The translations under genes were made by a program, and so were the position numbers. The notes under the pieces are model-generated. The model was not told the DNA's origin. It searched no databases and saw nothing but the letters and a program-made list of their open reading frames with translations. This document shows, piece by piece, positions 7,286-8,430 of a stretch of 8,430 bases of DNA. Origin of the DNA: Pseudomonadota bacterium (GTDB taxonomy: Bacteria > Pseudomonadota > Alphaproteobacteria > Acetobacterales > Acetobacteraceae); NCBI GenBank assembly GCA_021841985.1, contig JAKCCP010000366.1, forward strand, positions 4,907 to 13,336, written 5' to 3'. Numbering within the stretch: the first letter of the stretch is position 1; every line of letters starts with the position of its first letter.

Positions 7286-8157
7286 GCCATCACGCGGTGC
7301 GTCTGCCGGATGGACGGCTGCATTTGCAGCATGGGCCGATCGATTGCCTGTGCCGCGCCGAGGGCGACGCCGATGAGGTCGCCCGCGCCTATGCGCAGGC
7401 GCAAGCGGCGTTTCCGGCCATTCTCCCTTCCCTCTGCGCGGAATTGCCGCATCTCCGCGCGCCGCTGCCGAGCCCGCCGCCCACGGGCGCGATCGCGCGG
7501 GCGATGCATGCCGCAACCCTCCCTTTCGCCGCGCGCTTCATCACCCCGATGGCCGCGGTTGCCGGGGCGGTCGCCGATGCGGTGCTCGCGGCGATGACCG
7601 AGGGGCGCGATCTCCGGCGCGCTTTCGTCAATAATGGCGGCGACATCGCCTTTTTTCTCGCCCCCGGCGAGCGCTTGCGGGCCGGGCTGGTCGCCGATCT
7701 CGCGGCGCCGGCGCTCGCTGGTGTCTTTCTGCTCGATGCCGGCCTCGCGGCGCGCGGCCTTGCGACCTCGGGGCGGGCGGGCAAGGGCGCGGGCGGCAAA
7801 AGCTTCTCCTTCGGCATCGCCGATGCGGTCAGCGTGCTGGCGCGCGATGCCGCGGCGGCGGACGCGGCGGCGACGATGATCGGAAACGAAGTCGATCTCC
7901 CCGACCACCCCGCCATCCGCCGCCGCCCGGCGCGCGAGATCGATGCCGCGAGCGATCTCGGCGACCGCCTGGTGACCTCGGCGCTCGGCGATCTCACGCC
8001 GGCGGAGATCGCGGCGGCGCTGGACGCCGGGCGGCGCTTCGCCGATGCTCTCCGCCGCGCCGGGCTGATCGCGGGCGCGGTGCTCTCGCTCCGCGGCATG
8101 ATCGCGACCGTCCCGCCCGCCCGCTCCGACGCCGTTCCCTTCCTGGAGGTCGCATGA
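7282..8157 (+). CDS. UPF0280 family protein (ApbE superfamily)
   Basis: This 291-residue protein belongs to the uncharacterised UPF0280 family (COG2122), distant relatives of the flavin transferase ApbE. Visible shared motifs are PMAAVAGAVADAV (89-101), VNNGGDIAF (116-124), GLATSG (159-164) and ADAAAT (193-198), the last giving D194-x3-T198 as in the ApbE metal site. The segment that in true ApbE carries the transfer histidine (HIIDPRTG type) between ATSG and the metal site is absent: only about ten residues (RAGKGAGGKS) separate ATSG from the following strand. It may therefore bind flavin nucleotide without transferring it. ATG 7282 overlaps the reductase stop as ATGA; an in-frame GTG at 7270 is an alternative, and neither has a strong ribosome-binding site. 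No signal peptide is seen. A role in flavin handling for the adjacent reductase is inference. Confidence 0.85.
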   Translation: MSHHAVRLPDGRLHLQHGPIDCLCRAEGDADEVARAYAQAQAAFPAILPSLCAELPHLRAPLPSPPPTGAIARAMHAATLPFAARFITPMAAVAGAVADAVLAAMTEGRDLRRAFVNNGGDIAFFLAPGERLRAGLVADLAAPALAGVFLLDAGLAARGLATSGRAGKGAGGKSFSFGIADAVSVLARDAAAADAAATMIGNEVDLPDHPAIRRRPAREIDAASDLGDRLVTSALGDLTPAEIAAALDAGRRFADALRRAGLIAGAVLSLRGMIATVPPARSDAVPFLEVA

Positions 8158-8430
8158 TCCGCAAGCTCTTGACCATCGTCGAGGAGACGCATCGCGAAGC
8201 CGATCACGACATCAAGCCGCCGACCCGCAAGGCCGCCGCGGTCGCGGTGATCGCCAACCCCTTCGCCGGGCGCCATGCCGCCGATCTCGGCGAATTGATC
8301 GCCACCGGGGAGATGCTCGGCGGCCTGCTCGGCGAGCGCGCCGTCCGCGCCCTCGGCATCGCGCCGGGCGCCGCCGAAAGCTACGGCAAGGCGGCGATCG
8401 TCGGGGAGGACGGCGAACTCGAACACGCCG
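8154..8430 (+). CDS. PF06684 / DUF1185 'amino acid synthesis' family protein, N-terminal part (3' end outside window)
   Basis: ATG 8154 overlaps the previous stop as ATGA and has GGAGG at 8145-8149. The frame stays open to the window end, giving 92 codons and no stop, so the gene is truncated by the window and not broken. The start IRKLLTIVEETHREAD, then AVAVIANPFAGRH, GEMLGGLLGERAVRALG and ESYGKAAIVGEDGELEHA, are typical of the DUF1185 family. Its crystal structures showed a chorismate-mutase-like fold, and a role in amino-acid metabolism was suggested; the catalytic function is unproven. Full members are about 190-200 residues, so roughly half is present. Being the fifth gene of a coupled operon with a Moco hydroxylase and an Hnr-like reductase, it may act on a later intermediate of the same pathway; that is inference. 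Confidence 0.85.
   Translation, partial: MIRKLLTIVEETHREADHDIKPPTRKAAAVAVIANPFAGRHAADLGELIATGEMLGGLLGERAVRALGIAPGAAESYGKAAIVGEDGELEHA

Noticed and set aside
6056..7516. 486-codon open frame on the - strand over the reductase gene
   Set aside because: Low-complexity Arg/Ala/Gly-rich product. It crosses the boundary of two well-supported + strand genes.
7389..8426. 345-codon open frame on the - strand at the right end
   Set aside because: Serine/arginine/alanine-rich shadow of the UPF0280 and DUF1185 genes, with no recognisable domain.
1..8430. tRNA, rRNA, CRISPR array, insertion sequence or attachment site
   Set aside because: No spaced direct repeats, transposase motifs, terminal inverted repeats or RNA-gene signatures were seen. 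Coding sequence fills nearly the whole window.

Overview
The window is very GC-rich, and in every coding frame the third codon positions are almost always G or C. The OmpR-type regulator/sensor pair and the Moco-hydroxylase accessory genes look alphaproteobacterial, possibly Acetobacteraceae or Rhizobiales-like. That taxonomic guess comes from composition and protein style only. All eight supported genes are on the + strand, and almost no DNA is left non-coding.

Region 1 (1-2114) is the end of a two-component signalling operon. It holds the C-terminal DNA-binding domain of an OmpR/PhoB-family response regulator, a full membrane histidine kinase with HAMP domain, and a small membrane-anchored or exported protein of unknown function whose start overlaps the kinase stop.

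The only real intergenic space (2115-2187) carries a perfect TTGACA -35 element, a weak -10 at 17 bp spacing and two nested inverted repeats. I read it as the promoter and possible operator of the second operon.

Region 2 (2188-8430, continuing past the right edge) is a tightly packed operon of five genes. Each junction is a 4-base ATGA stop/start overlap. In order: an FAD-binding subunit of a xanthine dehydrogenase-family hydroxylase; a 918-residue fusion of its [2Fe-2S] subunit and its molybdopterin subunit; a 500-residue iron-sulphur protein resembling 6-hydroxynicotinate reductase (Hnr); an ApbE-superfamily protein of the UPF0280 family; and the start of a PF06684 (DUF1185, 'amino acid synthesis') protein.

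Working model (inference): the Moco hydroxylase puts an oxo group on an N-heteroaromatic ring, the Hnr-like Fe-S protein then reduces the ring, and the UPF0280 and PF06684 proteins serve in cofactor maturation or later ring-opening chemistry. Nicotinate is the obvious candidate because Hnr acts on 6-hydroxynicotinate, but the substrate cannot be read from the sequence. The hydroxylase has a Thr where mammalian xanthine dehydrogenase has its purine-specific Glu802, which argues against a simple xanthine dehydrogenase. The most interesting feature is the pairing of the Hnr-like reductase with an ApbE-like protein that keeps the ApbE metal-site motif but lacks the region carrying the flavin-transfer histidine.
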